Below, one piece after another: positions 43,463-54,969 of a DNA stretch of 64,000 nucleotides. The number at the start of each line of letters is the position of its first letter. The stretch's first letter is position 1. Below the pieces are notes generated by a model, which saw nothing but the letters and a program-made list of their open reading frames with translations, did no database searches and was not told the DNA's origin. The DNA comes from Ilyonectria destructans (lineage: Eukaryota > Ascomycota > Sordariomycetes > Hypocreales > Nectriaceae): assembly GCA_020740775.1 (NCBI GenBank), contig JAHEWK010000006.1, positions 868,001 through 932,000 on the forward strand, written 5' to 3'. A program made the position numbers and the translations under genes.

Positions 43463-45456
43463 ATGTCCGAGCCCAAAGATGCCCCCGAGGCGAGCCAGGT
43501 CGAGCAGGCTCAGATGCCAGACGTCGAGGCCCGTTCCCCTGCGAGTGACGCGGTCGGTGTAAACAACGATGCCATCGAGTCCGCTCCTGCAAAAATCGAA
43601 AAGCTGGACAAGGCCGCGCAGTTTCTCAAGCAGGCCCAGCATCAAGTTGTCGTGACGCGGGCCGAGAACCGTCGCGTGCGGAAACTGATTGACTGGAGGA
43701 TTCTGCCTCTGCTACTGTGAGTTCAATTTCCTATCAAGTCCCAACTATGCTAATTCAGTCTTCGCAGTGTTGTATACTGCCTCCAATCGCTCGATAAAAA
43801 TACCCTGTCCTATGCCGGCGTCTTTGGTCTCATTGACGACGCCAAGTTGGTTGGAAACGAGTATTCGTGGCTCGGGTCTGTCGTTTACGTGGCACAGCTT
43901 TGTTTCCAGCCTGTTGTGGCATACATCCTCGTCAAGTTCCCCATCGGCAAGTTTATATCATGCATGGTGCTTGCTTGGGGCGTAATTCTGTGCTGCATGA
44001 CTGCCGCGCATAATTTTACTGGCCTAGTTACTGCGAGATTATTTCTTGGCATTTTCGAAGCTTCTGTCGGTAAGTTTCTGCCTATCAATCCGTCCTCGAG
44101 ATTTAATACTGGACCTCAATGGCACACGTCGGCAAGTATTAACAGATTGGTCTACGATAGCCCCGACATTCGTTGCCATTGTTCAGATGTGGTATAGACG
44201 ACGAGAACAGACTCTGAGAAACTCTTTCTGGTATGCACAGCTTGGAGTTGTGAACATTGTAGGTCGCACTTGACATCATCTTGAACCGAGGTGCTGACCA
44301 GGCGAACAGCTCGGAAGCCTGCTATCCTATGGACTGGGGCATGTCAATTCCAGCGTCCTTCATCCTTATCAGGTCATCTTTCTCTTCTGTGGTTGCCTCA
44401 CCTTTGCGTGGTCGGTTGTCATGTTGTAAGTAAATCCTTGAGCTCAGGACAATGCCTCGGTAAGGGGGCATCAGATAACGGCAGATCACTGACTAGCTTC
44501 TAGCATTTGGATGCCTGACTCTCCCATGACTGCCAAATTCCTGAGTGGAGATGACAAGTTGATTGCTGTTGAGCGACTCCGCATGAATCAGCAGGGTATC
44601 GGATCCGGAGTTTGGAAGTGGGATCATGTGAAGGAGTGTCTGCTTGATCCCAAGACGTGGTTGTGGTTCTGCACCATATTTGCCATCTCGTAAGTAATAG
44701 ACCCCTTGTTTGCATCGCATAGACTGTTCTGACGGTTGCATCATCTACAGAGTCCCGAGCGGCGGTATTTCGACATTCGGTCCCTTGATCATCGAGTCCT
44801 TCGGCTTCGACCGGTTCACCACGATCCTCTTCAACATGCCTTTTGGCGCGATTCAAATGATTGCCACCATCGGAGGTGCTTGGCTTTCGGATAAGATCAA
44901 GATGAAATCCCCCGTTCTTATTCTGCTCTGCCTCGGCCCCATTACGGGATGCTCCATTCTTCTTGCCGTCGGACGTGAGCCGAGCGATCGCGCCCTGCTC
45001 CTCTTCGGCTACTATATAATCTCCGTGTACCCGGGCATCACTCCTTTGATCTACTCTTGGTCAGGCCAGAACACGGGCGGTGATACAAAGCGCAAAGTCA
45101 CGACGGCCATGATCTTCATTGGATCCAACGCAGGCAACATCGTCGGCCCGCTTCTCTTCCGCACAGACGAACGCCCCAGGTACACTCGTGGCTTGACAGC
45201 GAACCTGATCCTCTTCGTTGTACTGGCAGTGCTTTTTGCTTTCGGCATGCTGCTGATCAAGGTGCTGAACAAGAGACACGCCCGCAAACGTGTGGCTCTC
45301 GGAAAGCCGGAGCACATTATCGATTTCAGTATGATGGATAACAGGGAGCTGGAGGATGATGATGATCTGATGAATCAAGCTAATGATCAAACCGGAGAGA
45401 GAGGTTTTGAGGATTTGACTGACTTGAGGAACGAGGATTTCATCTATGTTTACTGA
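43463..45456 (+). CDS. MFS anion:cation symporter (allantoate/nicotinate permease type), six exons
   Basis: Exons 43463-43716, 43768-44069, 44161-44258, 44310-44425, 44504-44689 and 44751-45456 join in frame to 553 residues. The start is the first true ATG (MSEPKDAPEA). Family marks of the fungal Dal5/Tna1-type group are RRVRKLIDWRILPLLL before TM1, YCLQSLDKNTLSYAGVFGL after it, RLFLGIFEASVAPTFVAIVQ in TM4, MWYRRREQTLRNSFWYAQLG, and GNIVGPLLFRTDERPRYTRG near TM11. The C-terminal tail is acidic (NRELEDDDDLMNQ). It is a plasma-membrane importer of small organic anions such as vitamins, allantoate or related acids. A zinc-cluster regulator follows on the same strand 0.7 kb downstream and is a candidate controller. 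Confidence 0.92.
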
Positions 45457-46133
45457 GGAATTGCTCGTCGAAGGATGGGGTTTGGGTCAAGGTAGCCCTT
45501 TTCGATCGCTTCATCCTGGGTCCCGCCCCAATTGTGAGCCGACGAGGATTAGAAATATTAAATTACGGTCCTCCTTTATTTGTCCAAACTCATCATAGGC
45601 GGATTTTGAATGACTGCTCTCAATTCATTTTGCATGTAAGTATATTGTAAGACTTGCTTAATCCGTTCTATCGGTGGGCCTAGCCAGTTGGGAGCACACC
45701 AGTCGATATCCTCAATCCCTGTACATCGTAGCGCTCACTAGTGGCTTGAGTGGTGGTATGGTGATCCTCCCGGAGTTCCTTATCCCGTATGCAACAAACG
45801 AACGAATCGAAATCGCCTTTAGTTAGCATACAGCTTTAGTCGCAGCTTTTTAAAGAAGATGGCGAATTTTGGACTGCATGGCTACTTCAATTCAACCTTG
45901 ATCGGCACACAAACCTTGGGACTCCTGACGTCTCGAAATTCCGCCTTTCCTTGACAGGGTTAGGTGGCCCATCCCATCGAGCTACAGGATAAACATAAAT
46001 CCATCTATCCCCGGACCCGCCCCCGCACGTCGGTCACACGATCCTCCAACTTCTCCGCAAAGCTGACGAGAGTCAGGAATTATCTTATCAGTGACGACAA
46101 GCCGGAATGAATGATCGGGAGCCATTGAAACAA
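45457..46133. other. Intergenic, nothing recognised
   Basis: About 680 bp between the permease and the next regulator on the same strand. It should hold a terminator region and a promoter. No domain-bearing frame was seen. Confidence 0.35.
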
Positions 46134-48408
46134 ATGTTGCCCCAAGACTCCGTGGATGGGGAATCGCCACCACGAGCTCGTAAGAAAAGGATCCCGGTAT
46201 CTACGTATCCATGACTCCACATCATCGTCCATCTTTGGATCAATCTCGCTGATCGCGTGTCTGATCAACAGAAAGCGTGCGGCTCTTGTCGTCAAAGCAA
46301 AGTAAATACTGCACGATTCAGTCAAGGAGAGGATATTAACTGCGTTGACAGGTTAAATGCGACGGCCTACGACCATGTTCTCGGTATGTATCCATGACTT
46401 CCATGGTAACAATAGAGCTAACACTGGGTTATTTCAAGCTGCCGACAGCTTCAGAAGACATGCACCTTTGTGGAGAAGCCTAAAGATGGTCGTGAAATGT
46501 CTGTTTCAGTCACCTAACCAATGACCTATACCCAAGAACGCGGCTGATTGTCTTGACCGACATAGGAAAATCGAAGCTCTGGAGAAAGAGATCGAATTTC
46601 TACGGGCGCGCCTACCATTACGCACTGCTTCCGTCTCGGAATGGTCACACCCGTCAGAGATGGAAGAACTGTCACCTTCCGGCCAGTTATTGGAAAATGA
46701 GGGACCTGTCCAGGACGGCATCTTCAGTGGCTTCAGCAACCCGACGAGCATAAGATACCCAGAGGCACCAGGGATCCCCTTCCAACTTGCGGCAACAAGC
46801 GTGGGCTCTGCATCCACCACTTCGCTCCCCACGAGATCCCAGAAACGAAATAGATCCTGTTTCGAGGCCGAAACCCCCACGACCAACTTCTTGACTACAG
46901 GTGGGCTCGGCACCCAGGATTCAGAGCTATTTTTCAACGCCTTCTTTTCCGGCTGTGACCGCTACGTTCCTGTGTTCGATCCACGATATGACACGATGCA
47001 AGACGTCCGAAGCAGAAGTGAATTATTATTCGCCACGCTCTGTTCCGTTGGATGCCGCGTACTGAATGGAACGGACTCCCGCTGGCGTACACTCAACTTC
47101 CACAGTCAGCGCATGCTAAACGCCGCCATCGCCAACCCAGCAATGGGGTCTCTGGAAACTGTGCAGGCCCTTCTTGTTCAAGCTTGCTATGCTTCCGAAA
47201 GATCACTCCTCGTATCAATTGCCACCCGTATGGCGATGGATCTTGGGTTTCCTGAAGCTTACGACACGCTTACCGCGCAGTTTGTATCGAGGGAAAGACG
47301 ACGCAACGACGGGGATGAAGCGATTTCCGAGCAAGATGGCATGTTAATGCGTAAGACCCGTGTCTGGTTACATCTTCTAGTTATGAGCCACATTCTCCAC
47401 GTCGACGCTGGCGGTCTGCCGACTTTCAAATTCCGAGGTGCCTCGCGCAGGTGCAGGATCCTCCTCCAGAGCCCGCTGTCTACAGGGATGGATCACTACT
47501 TATTCGCCCAAGTAGAGCTCAACGTTCTGCGAGCCAAGATATACATGTCGTTGTATCAATGCATCAATCTTGAGGACCAAGAGATCATAGACTTGGTGAG
47601 AGACGCCAAGATTGACATTGACGTGTGGTACAATGACTGGATGCTCATCTCGGAAAAACACCACAAAGACATGCCCTGGTTTGCTCCAAACCTATCGGTG
47701 CAACGGTATTGGGCAGACAGCATGGCTCTGTGCGGCGCCGTGCGAGCTTCAGGTGTAGAAAACGTGAACGCCATGTCGCTGACACAGAAAAACATCCTGT
47801 TGATGGCCAAGGACTCGCTGAAGCAACATCTGGATGTCATTGTTCAAGAGCCGCGGTTATATCTCAACAGCCTACGCTACGCCATGGATTTTGTTTGGGC
47901 TAAAAACACATTTTGCTGCTTACTTCTCCTCAAGCTATCGGTCTTACTTCCCGACGGGAACGAACAGCGATCGAGGGACTTTAGTCACGAGCTCGTGGAG
48001 AAAGGCAGCATTCTGCTGAATGTGCTGGAAAAGGTTGTCGCTGCAGGCCCAAAAGACGACACGCGATCCAACACGAACCTTTTATACCTTCAACTTCTGA
48101 AGCTAAGCATCCAGAAATACAAACATGGGCTGGACCCGTCTTCGGAGGATTATCAGGAGAGTGCGTCACGTCCTCCGGATTCCAATTTAGCCCAAAAGAC
48201 CCCAGGTAGACCGAATGCAGGAGTGCAGACTGAGTTGGAGTCGTTTGTTCCAGAGCAATTTGTTTTTGAGTGGGATTTTCCGGGCCTCACATTGTTTTCG
48301 TCTCCCACAACCGAGGCAGGTTGGTTTGACGATTTTTTGGCTGGTACGCTGGGACCTGGTGATGAAGTCTATGGTATAAATTGGGCATCTATGGACTTTT
48401 CTCTTTAG
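46134..48408 (+). CDS. Zn2Cys6 transcription factor with finger split over three exons
   Basis: Exons 46134-46196, 46272-46301, 46352-46383, 46439-46498 and 46566-48408 join in frame to 675 residues (MLPQDSVDGESPPRARKKRI start). The zinc cluster is assembled from three small exons: KACGSCRQSK, VKCDGLRPCSR and CRQLQKTC, giving C-x2-C-x6-C-x5-C-x2-C-x6-C. A basic run (RARKKR) precedes it. A coiled-coil-like dimerisation stretch (MKIEALEKEIEFLRARLP) follows directly. The last intron choice (67 nt, acceptor GACATAG) is supported by frame and by that stretch. The body has the regulatory-domain signatures LLVQACYASERSLLVSIATR and MAMDLGFPEAYD. It is nuclear by family. It probably controls the permease just upstream. 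Confidence 0.9.
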
Positions 48409-48793
48409 AATTACTGGTGGGAGAATGATCCTTACAGCAGCTCGATATCTATCTACTACACCAGACCTCCTCTCAACTCGACAAAACGGAGACCCACTCA
48501 CTATGCAACCTTGGACGTGGCTGCTGCAAGGTCTGGTAATGGTTGGTTGGCGCAATCAGGATGCATGCAATTACCCACTAAATACCCTGGATTGCGAGGA
48601 CTACGGGACACACCCATGACAATATTGGGGCTTAGCTGAGCTCCGCCGCTCCAGGCTAATTATATGAGGGACTTCGAACCGCCTCATTCTCTACCCACTT
48701 TTCAAACACGCGAACAGTAGCAGCTCTAGCCCAAGATACGCAGAGTCTTGAGAGCGGGAATAAGTACGAAATCACCCTTAAGAGACGCCCAGG

Positions 48794-51193
48794 ATGGACT
48801 CTGCCGAGGCTGTGGATGGGCCCAACGTGCCGCCCATGAGCGTGAGTGCTGTTTGCATGATTTGCGCTAATCTGCGGAGGATGTTTACGGAGGATGAATT
48901 TTGGGTGGACCTTGGAATGATCGACGAAGTACTGGAAACTCGGTGTTCGGGGCACGACCCATTACTGAAATATGTTCGAGAGCAGTTTGATGATTCGAAT
49001 AGCTCGCAGATCGGCCAGGACGAAGAGGACGAGGAGGAAGGAAAGGAGGGAGAGAGTGAAGTGGGAGGGAGCGGAGCTAAGAAGAGTGGCGCTGAGAAGA
49101 GCACAGAGAGGAACGAGAACATAGAAGACGCAAAGAACAAAGAAAGAGAAGAAGATGGCCGAAGCGAGAAGCCCAAGGACGACAAGCCTGGACCTGGACC
49201 CTACAACATCCAGCTCAGTCGGTATGGCGAACCGCATGCCCAAATTCACATCGAGACATCGTCCAATAGCGGGAGGCTTTGGGATGTGCTGCTCGCGAGA
49301 GGCAGGGATGAGCCGCAGACTCCTAGCTACGGACGGGTTCTTGATCCAGACTGGGCGAATCTGGAATTAGCCAGACAGTGGAAGAAGGACTGTTTTACCA
49401 AGCACGGCGACAAGTGCTGCAATCCCTTCAAGATCCATCACGCTTCGCCCGCCTGGCTGATCGATACCGCCAACGACTGCCTGGTACCTGGCACCGACAT
49501 TTCCGGCTTTGTCACGCTGAGTTACAGATGGGGCGACTCGGCGGCCTTCCGCTCAAACCGTGACTTACTGCCGACTCTTCTAGAGCCCGGGTCCTTATCT
49601 CCCGATCAGCTTGGTGCCGAGCTGCCACTAGGAATCAGGCATGCGATGCAGCTCGTACGTGAAATAGAAGAACGGTATCTCTGGGTAGACTCGGTCTGCA
49701 TCGTGCAGGATGACAAAACGCACAGCACCGAGCAACTGCGGCTGATGGGCGCCATTTACTCGTCAGCAACCCTAACCATTGTTGCCTCTGACAGCGATGC
49801 CACCGAAGGCATATTGGGTCTGCAGGGCTCATCGCCGTCGCGAGAGCTAAAGCAAGCAGTGATTCCTGTTTTCGAGAACGAAAAGGTCATAGTTCGGCGG
49901 CTGCCCGTACTGGAGAGTCTATCGGGGTGCACATCGTATTTCGACCGCGGCTGGACGTTCCAGGAGTATTACCTCTCTAAGCGACGTTTGATCTTTGCGA
50001 ACAACGAGTTGCATTGGAATTGTTCTTGTGCCGCCTTCCACGAGGATCTCATCACGGCCGAAGATGCATCTGGCGGCCGGGAACATGCGGACCACTTGCT
50101 TTCGACTCTGCTGAACGGCCAGCCTGACTTTAATGCCCTGTCCAGGTTACTCAGCGAGTACAACCACCGCCAGCTCACGTACCCCGAAGACGCCTTGCCC
50201 GGGATCAGTGGTCTCCTTGCTCTTCTTAGCCGATCGTTCGAAGGTGGCTTTCTCTTCGGCCTCCCCGAGACCTGCTTTGACTCGGCCCTGATGTGGCGAA
50301 CGAGTTTGACTACTGAGATGACAAGAAGAGAGGATTCTGGACGGACAAACTTGCTTGATTGCGCATCCCCGTTGCCATCCTGGTCGTGGATAAGTTGGGA
50401 ATGCTTTGCCATGGGGATCGTGACAGAAGAGACGTTCCAAGTAGGGTCGGAAGGTTCCAGGACAACGCCCATCACGCAATGGTACACGCACGCGACGCCT
50501 GACGCGGCAGTGAAGCGGCCAATCCATGCCAACTGGTTCCGCTTGGCAGAAAAGTTCAAAGAATCGGGATATGAGGTGCCTGAAGGGTGGACGAGAGAGG
50601 AGTACGATGAAACCAAACACAACGCAGATGAACGCAAAGGGAGAAGTCCGCCTTACGGTCTCGGAAAATACGTATATCGTCACGTAGACGTCCCGGGCCA
50701 GTACTTCTGGTTGCCAGTGCCCAAAAAAACTGTAGGCGAGACTGTGGAGCCCTTCAACCCGCCACAGACGCCTTACATATCGTGCAGAACATGGCGTGGC
50801 TGGTTCGCTGCCGCCCGGATTCCCGATAGCAAATTTTCAGATTTCGAGATTAGTTACGAGATGCACAAGTTAAAGGCTGGACTATTGGACCGCCAAGGAA
50901 ATTACTGCGGGTGGCTGGACCTCCACACCACGGACGATATCTCTCTATTCCCAGAGGCTGATTCCGATGTTGACCTCAAGGTTGAACTCGTGGCCATTTG
51001 CCGGAGAGAGGAGCTAGGAGGCGTGAAGATCTTCGAGAAGGAGAAGAATGCAATGCCAAGTTTCAAAGACAGATATTGCGTGCTTTGGGTGGAGTGGGTT
51101 GCTGGCGTTGCATATCGAAAGGCTTCCGGCATTGTGGATAAGCATGTATGGGACCAACATGGTGTTGAGGACGTGAATTTGGTTTTAGGATAG
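48794..51193 (+). CDS. HET-domain (heterokaryon incompatibility) protein
   Basis: An intronless 799-residue protein from ATG 48794 (MDSAEAVDG). The HET domain spans about residues 235-400: FVTLSYRWGDS at ~237, YLWVDSVCIVQDD at ~293 and the GWTFQEYYLSKRRL motif at ~385, all diagnostic. A Glu/Lys-rich low-complexity segment (about residues 74-130) precedes it and is probably disordered or coiled. The C-terminal ~300 residues are unassigned but contain LPSWSWISWE, common after HET domains. HET domains trigger cell death in fungal non-self recognition. The upstream ORF boundary is clean, and a decayed ankyrin gene lies 0.3 kb downstream. Confidence 0.93.
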   Translation: MDSAEAVDGPNVPPMSVSAVCMICANLRRMFTEDEFWVDLGMIDEVLETRCSGHDPLLKYVREQFDDSNSSQIGQDEEDEEEGKEGESEVGGSGAKKSGAEKSTERNENIEDAKNKEREEDGRSEKPKDDKPGPGPYNIQLSRYGEPHAQIHIETSSNSGRLWDVLLARGRDEPQTPSYGRVLDPDWANLELARQWKKDCFTKHGDKCCNPFKIHHASPAWLIDTANDCLVPGTDISGFVTLSYRWGDSAAFRSNRDLLPTLLEPGSLSPDQLGAELPLGIRHAMQLVREIEERYLWVDSVCIVQDDKTHSTEQLRLMGAIYSSATLTIVASDSDATEGILGLQGSSPSRELKQAVIPVFENEKVIVRRLPVLESLSGCTSYFDRGWTFQEYYLSKRRLIFANNELHWNCSCAAFHEDLITAEDASGGREHADHLLSTLLNGQPDFNALSRLLSEYNHRQLTYPEDALPGISGLLALLSRSFEGGFLFGLPETCFDSALMWRTSLTTEMTRREDSGRTNLLDCASPLPSWSWISWECFAMGIVTEETFQVGSEGSRTTPITQWYTHATPDAAVKRPIHANWFRLAEKFKESGYEVPEGWTREEYDETKHNADERKGRSPPYGLGKYVYRHVDVPGQYFWLPVPKKTVGETVEPFNPPQTPYISCRTWRGWFAAARIPDSKFSDFEISYEMHKLKAGLLDRQGNYCGWLDLHTTDDISLFPEADSDVDLKVELVAICRREELGGVKIFEKEKNAMPSFKDRYCVLWVEWVAGVAYRKASGIVDKHVWDQHGVEDVNLVLG

Positions 51194-51433
51194 TCGAAGC
51201 GCCTCCTGCAAGGGTTGGCTAGTGCATGAGAGGGATTTAACAGAGTCCATATAATGGTCGAGACCACGAGCTAAAGATAGTACCGAGTATGCTCCAGCTA
51301 ACAGGTATATTGCAATTGAACCTGCCATCTTCATTCATCGTACCGCAAGCAGCGGTGCTTCGTCTTGGACGTGACAAAATAACCCGAGACTCGAGTCGTA
51401 CATAATCACTGGTTTAGATGGCAGAACCAACCT

Positions 51434-52180
51434 ATGTCCCCAGATTCCGGGCTGCTGACATTACCAACATTCGCTTTTGATTTCAGCATTGCATTTTACA
51501 ATACCATCCAAACTTTTCTTTTTCAGACAGCTCTAACGGCAGCAGCTGAACATGGCCATTTATCGTGCATCGTCACGACCTTAGCCGATAAACGAACTGA
51601 CATTAACACCCCTGGACGAATGGCGAGGAGCGGACTCTCATTTGCATGCGGCAATGGGCACGATCGTATTGTCACGGAATTCCTGCGTCAAGATAGCTGC
51701 AGAGTCAACGATGCGGACGACTTTGGGGCACTCCTTTCTTCTGGGCTGTAGGAGGAGGCTATTCTTCAATCATCTCTGCCTTGGCAAAACAGGCGAGTAT
51801 TAATATCAACTACTAGGATAAAAAAGGCCGCACAGTCGTTTCTTGGGCTGCTGGGGACGGCATGTGTGAAGTTTTACAACGACTGTCAAAGCTACTAGGC
51901 ATTGATTTCAAGAAGAAAGACAACAATGGGAAGTCGCCACTCTCATGGGCAGCTGGTAATGGCTCACCTTGAACGTCAAGAACGTGTTGGAAGATCAGCT
52001 TTATCTTGGGCTGTTGAGTACGAACACGCATCTGTCGTGAAGGTACTTTTGCAAGAAGGGGCTGATCCGGAAGCCAAAAGTAACAGGGGCACAACCCCGA
52101 TATTGATCGCGAAACAGTTTGGGAGGGATGATATACTGAAGGAATTGCTTGAGAATAGCCCCGGGGAAAAGGGCACTTAG
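51434..52180 (+). pseudogene. Decayed ankyrin-repeat gene
   Basis: Ankyrin units are spread over two frames. 51527-51724 reads TALTAAAEHGHLSCIVTTLA and SGLSFACGNGHDRIVTEFLR. From 51730, one base out of phase, comes TPFFWAVGGGYSSIISALAK, an in-frame TAG, then GRTVVSWAAGDGMCEVLQRL and KSPLSWAAGNGSP ending in TGA. From about 51985 the first frame resumes with GRSALSWAVEYEHASVVKVL and ends at 52180. Two shifts plus internal stops mean it cannot encode one protein. No suitable introns explain the breaks. It may be the tail of a lost NLR or HET-ankyrin gene. Confidence 0.75.
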
Positions 52181-53167
52181 ACTTAGTTAACCAATGATCC
52201 GCTCGATGTTGTTGTCTGTCAGCCGGAAATTGGCTTGAAAAGGCACAAATTATTGACGATGGAAGAGCTTGATTTCTCTATCTATTGAAGGGCTAGGATC
52301 GGTCTTATAGACGATGATAAAGGCGGCCTCCGTGGGCCCCCGGGGCCCTCGGATCCCGAGGTCAGACCAGATATCGTATCATGATCCCAAAAAACATCAG
52401 ACTTGATTTAAAGGCAGCTAGAGCACCGGCCCGGTCCTATCCGGCCGTCTGGCATTGTCGAGGCTTTCCAAGTGTAAACTCGCAGCCGCCTAGGTTTCTG
52501 ATTGTGTGGACCGAACCAAACTAGAGACCTGATTTATCCTGCCATATCCTCATATGATACAAGCTATTGATCCATAAAGTATGGCAGATAGTCTTACAAG
52601 AATATCAACATAGTGGTCTGCCGCCCCTTTGGTGTCTCATATTCTCTCGTACCATGTAAGTAATAAATGGCCAAACCCAGGTCTGACAAATCAATCCATG
52701 TCACCCGCTCTTTTAATTTCCAGTAGAACCCATCAGTCTTTGGACTAATAATTACCATCAGCAGCGATGCACATGGGGTTTGTCAGAGCCAAGTCACACC
52801 TTCACCTCAGGGCGAGTCAATTATGTCTAGTCAGTCCTACAGCCGTCGCGCCCCGACCCTAGGCTCCAAACCGGAGAAATTCATCACAGCTTTGTTTTAT
52901 CCATAGGTGTTGCAGAATACGTCGAACTTGCAGCTCATCTTAGCTTAGATCACCGAACAGAAGATATCGAAGCTATCTTATCTCTCTCACGACGTGGGAT
53001 TGGCATCAGCCAATCAGGCGTTATTTCACTGACACTTGATTAATCAATCACTAGTCTTGATCGGGCCTTAAGTCAACCCGCCGGGTATTTGCTCGAACCC
53101 CTCTCTTGGACTCTTCGATCCTTTTACCACGTCAAGAGAAACCGAACGTACAATTGTCTATCTCAGG
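52181..53167. other. Intergenic with GC-rich palindromes
   Basis: About 990 bp without a recognised gene. It carries GGGCCCCCGGGGCCC (52334-52348, perfect around a central C) followed at once by CTCGG-ATC-CCGAG (52348-52360). The right part should hold the next regulator's promoter. Confidence 0.45.
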
Positions 53168-54763
53168 ATGGGCACGCCAGCGACACCAAGAGCTTGTGAC
53201 CGATGCTACTCCCTGAAGTATCGATGCTCGTGGAAGACGAACGCTGCAGCCTGCAATCGATGCGTCCGCCTGCAGCAAATCTGCAAGAGTCTTCGTCCTT
53301 TGCGTAAACCCGGTCCAAAACCGGCAGCCCACCCGCTACTTCCGCCGCTTCCGATCGCTCAGCGCCGTAATATGACCCGGAACGCTCCAGTCGGTTCTGG
53401 GCTGCCGGTTACTGCGACAGAATTAGGAAGCAATAACCCATCGGCATCTGCAGTACACAATGTTCTGGCGGACGGAAACGTCCTAGAATCTTACATTGGA
53501 ATCTCGATTCCAGGAAATGGCTGTGAACTCCATGCTTCACCGGAATCATGTCAACTACAACATTACGCCACTGCGAATCTACCCACAACTCAATCACTCG
53601 CATCAATTTCAATACTCAAAGGCCTTGATTCAAGAGAACATCGTCTTCTAGAGTTGACTTTCACCGATGAACTTCTTCAATGTTTGGTTGTCAGTCCAAG
53701 TTTCGTCAAGGTTCACCACAACACGATACTAAACCTTTTGAGACTCTCTCTCCCTATCTTGAATGGAGCATGTCTCGCTGTGGCTTCTTGGTTTGCCTAT
53801 GACCGTAAACTGGCCCTTTATGGTACGACTAGAGAGCGGTGCTTTGCCCGAGCCGCCTCAGTTGTTGCATCACTACGATCAATCAAACTGTCAACAGAAG
53901 ATCCACAAACCCTGCAAACGTGCCTAGTACTAGGGTCAGCAGCCATCACATTTCTGCCGCAGTGGGCGTCGGACGAAGCTCTGTTGCTGTGTCGCTATAC
54001 CCTCAACTTGATTAAGAGCACCTACAACACATGCCCGGTCATGAAGCTGGACGACCTGCCATTCTTCTTAGGCATCCACTTTACCGAATTGTTGCAATGC
54101 CTGATTCACTGTGCTGCCCCGAGCTTACGCCTGAAGCTCCAAGCCGAGTATAAGCACTATGTAGATCGATATATTGGACTTTCCTGGCCGCTCTTGGTGT
54201 ATTTCTACGACTTGTGCGAGTTAAACAATGCACTTTACCACTCCGACTCAACCGACTTTGATGATATCCAGCATTCGGTAACAAAAGTCCAACAGCAAAT
54301 ACAATCATGGCAGCCTGATCCACCGAGCGATTTCTTAGACCAGTTTACCGCCGCTGAGATAATACACTCAACAACTCAGGCCCAAGTATTTCGCTTGCAG
54401 CTCCTTCTTATTGCGCACCGCATCCGCTATCCATTTGGGACAGAAGATGATCCAGCACATATCCTGGCATGCGAGATTCTTCAGCAATTAGAATTCGCCA
54501 AGCGATCAACCGGCTTAGCGGTAAATTGTACTGACTTCATTGTCGTTGCTGCTTGCTTTGAGATGAATAGCCAAGACGACAGAGCCAAGTCTCTTCGACG
54601 AATTGACGACCTTGTCAAGATGACTAGCGAATATCGGCGGAATGTCAAGACGCTTTTAAAAACCTTTTGGGAGTCTAAAGATGCTTCGGAGATGATATCG
54701 TGGTGTAATCTAGCTGAACATGTTCCGGGAATTTCTCTCAAGTTTCGGTCGAATCCCTTTTAG
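53168..54763 (+). CDS. Zn2Cys6 transcription factor, single exon
   Basis: 531 residues from ATG 53168 (MGTPATPRACDRC). The zinc cluster is residues 10-39: CDRCYSLKYRC, a long linker, then CNRCVRLQQIC, with the six cysteines in standard order. A basic-Pro segment (LRPLRKPGPKP) follows, typical of this subgroup. The body carries a compact fungal regulatory domain (YDRKLALYGTTRERCFARAA, DDLPFFLGIHFTELLQCLIH). It ends NLAEHVPGISLKFRSNPF. It is convergent with the amidohydrolase, 206 bp between stops, so the two do not share a promoter. Confidence 0.9.
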   Translation: MGTPATPRACDRCYSLKYRCSWKTNAAACNRCVRLQQICKSLRPLRKPGPKPAAHPLLPPLPIAQRRNMTRNAPVGSGLPVTATELGSNNPSASAVHNVLADGNVLESYIGISIPGNGCELHASPESCQLQHYATANLPTTQSLASISILKGLDSREHRLLELTFTDELLQCLVVSPSFVKVHHNTILNLLRLSLPILNGACLAVASWFAYDRKLALYGTTRERCFARAASVVASLRSIKLSTEDPQTLQTCLVLGSAAITFLPQWASDEALLLCRYTLNLIKSTYNTCPVMKLDDLPFFLGIHFTELLQCLIHCAAPSLRLKLQAEYKHYVDRYIGLSWPLLVYFYDLCELNNALYHSDSTDFDDIQHSVTKVQQQIQSWQPDPPSDFLDQFTAAEIIHSTTQAQVFRLQLLLIAHRIRYPFGTEDDPAHILACEILQQLEFAKRSTGLAVNCTDFIVVAACFEMNSQDDRAKSLRRIDDLVKMTSEYRRNVKTLLKTFWESKDASEMISWCNLAEHVPGISLKFRSNPF

Positions 54764-54969
54764 CGAGCAACAGAGCACATAAGCCAATTGCAATACCAGC
54801 ACATTTATAGAAGCATATCATACAGATTTCTCATACGATCACTCAAGCAAATTAGATACCTGCTATAATATGGTTCGTTGCTAATAACTCTTGAGACAGA
54901 CGACGAAATCTTTCTCACAGATAGAAAGACAATCAATGTGAACGTACGATAGAAAGATTGATCCAACGC

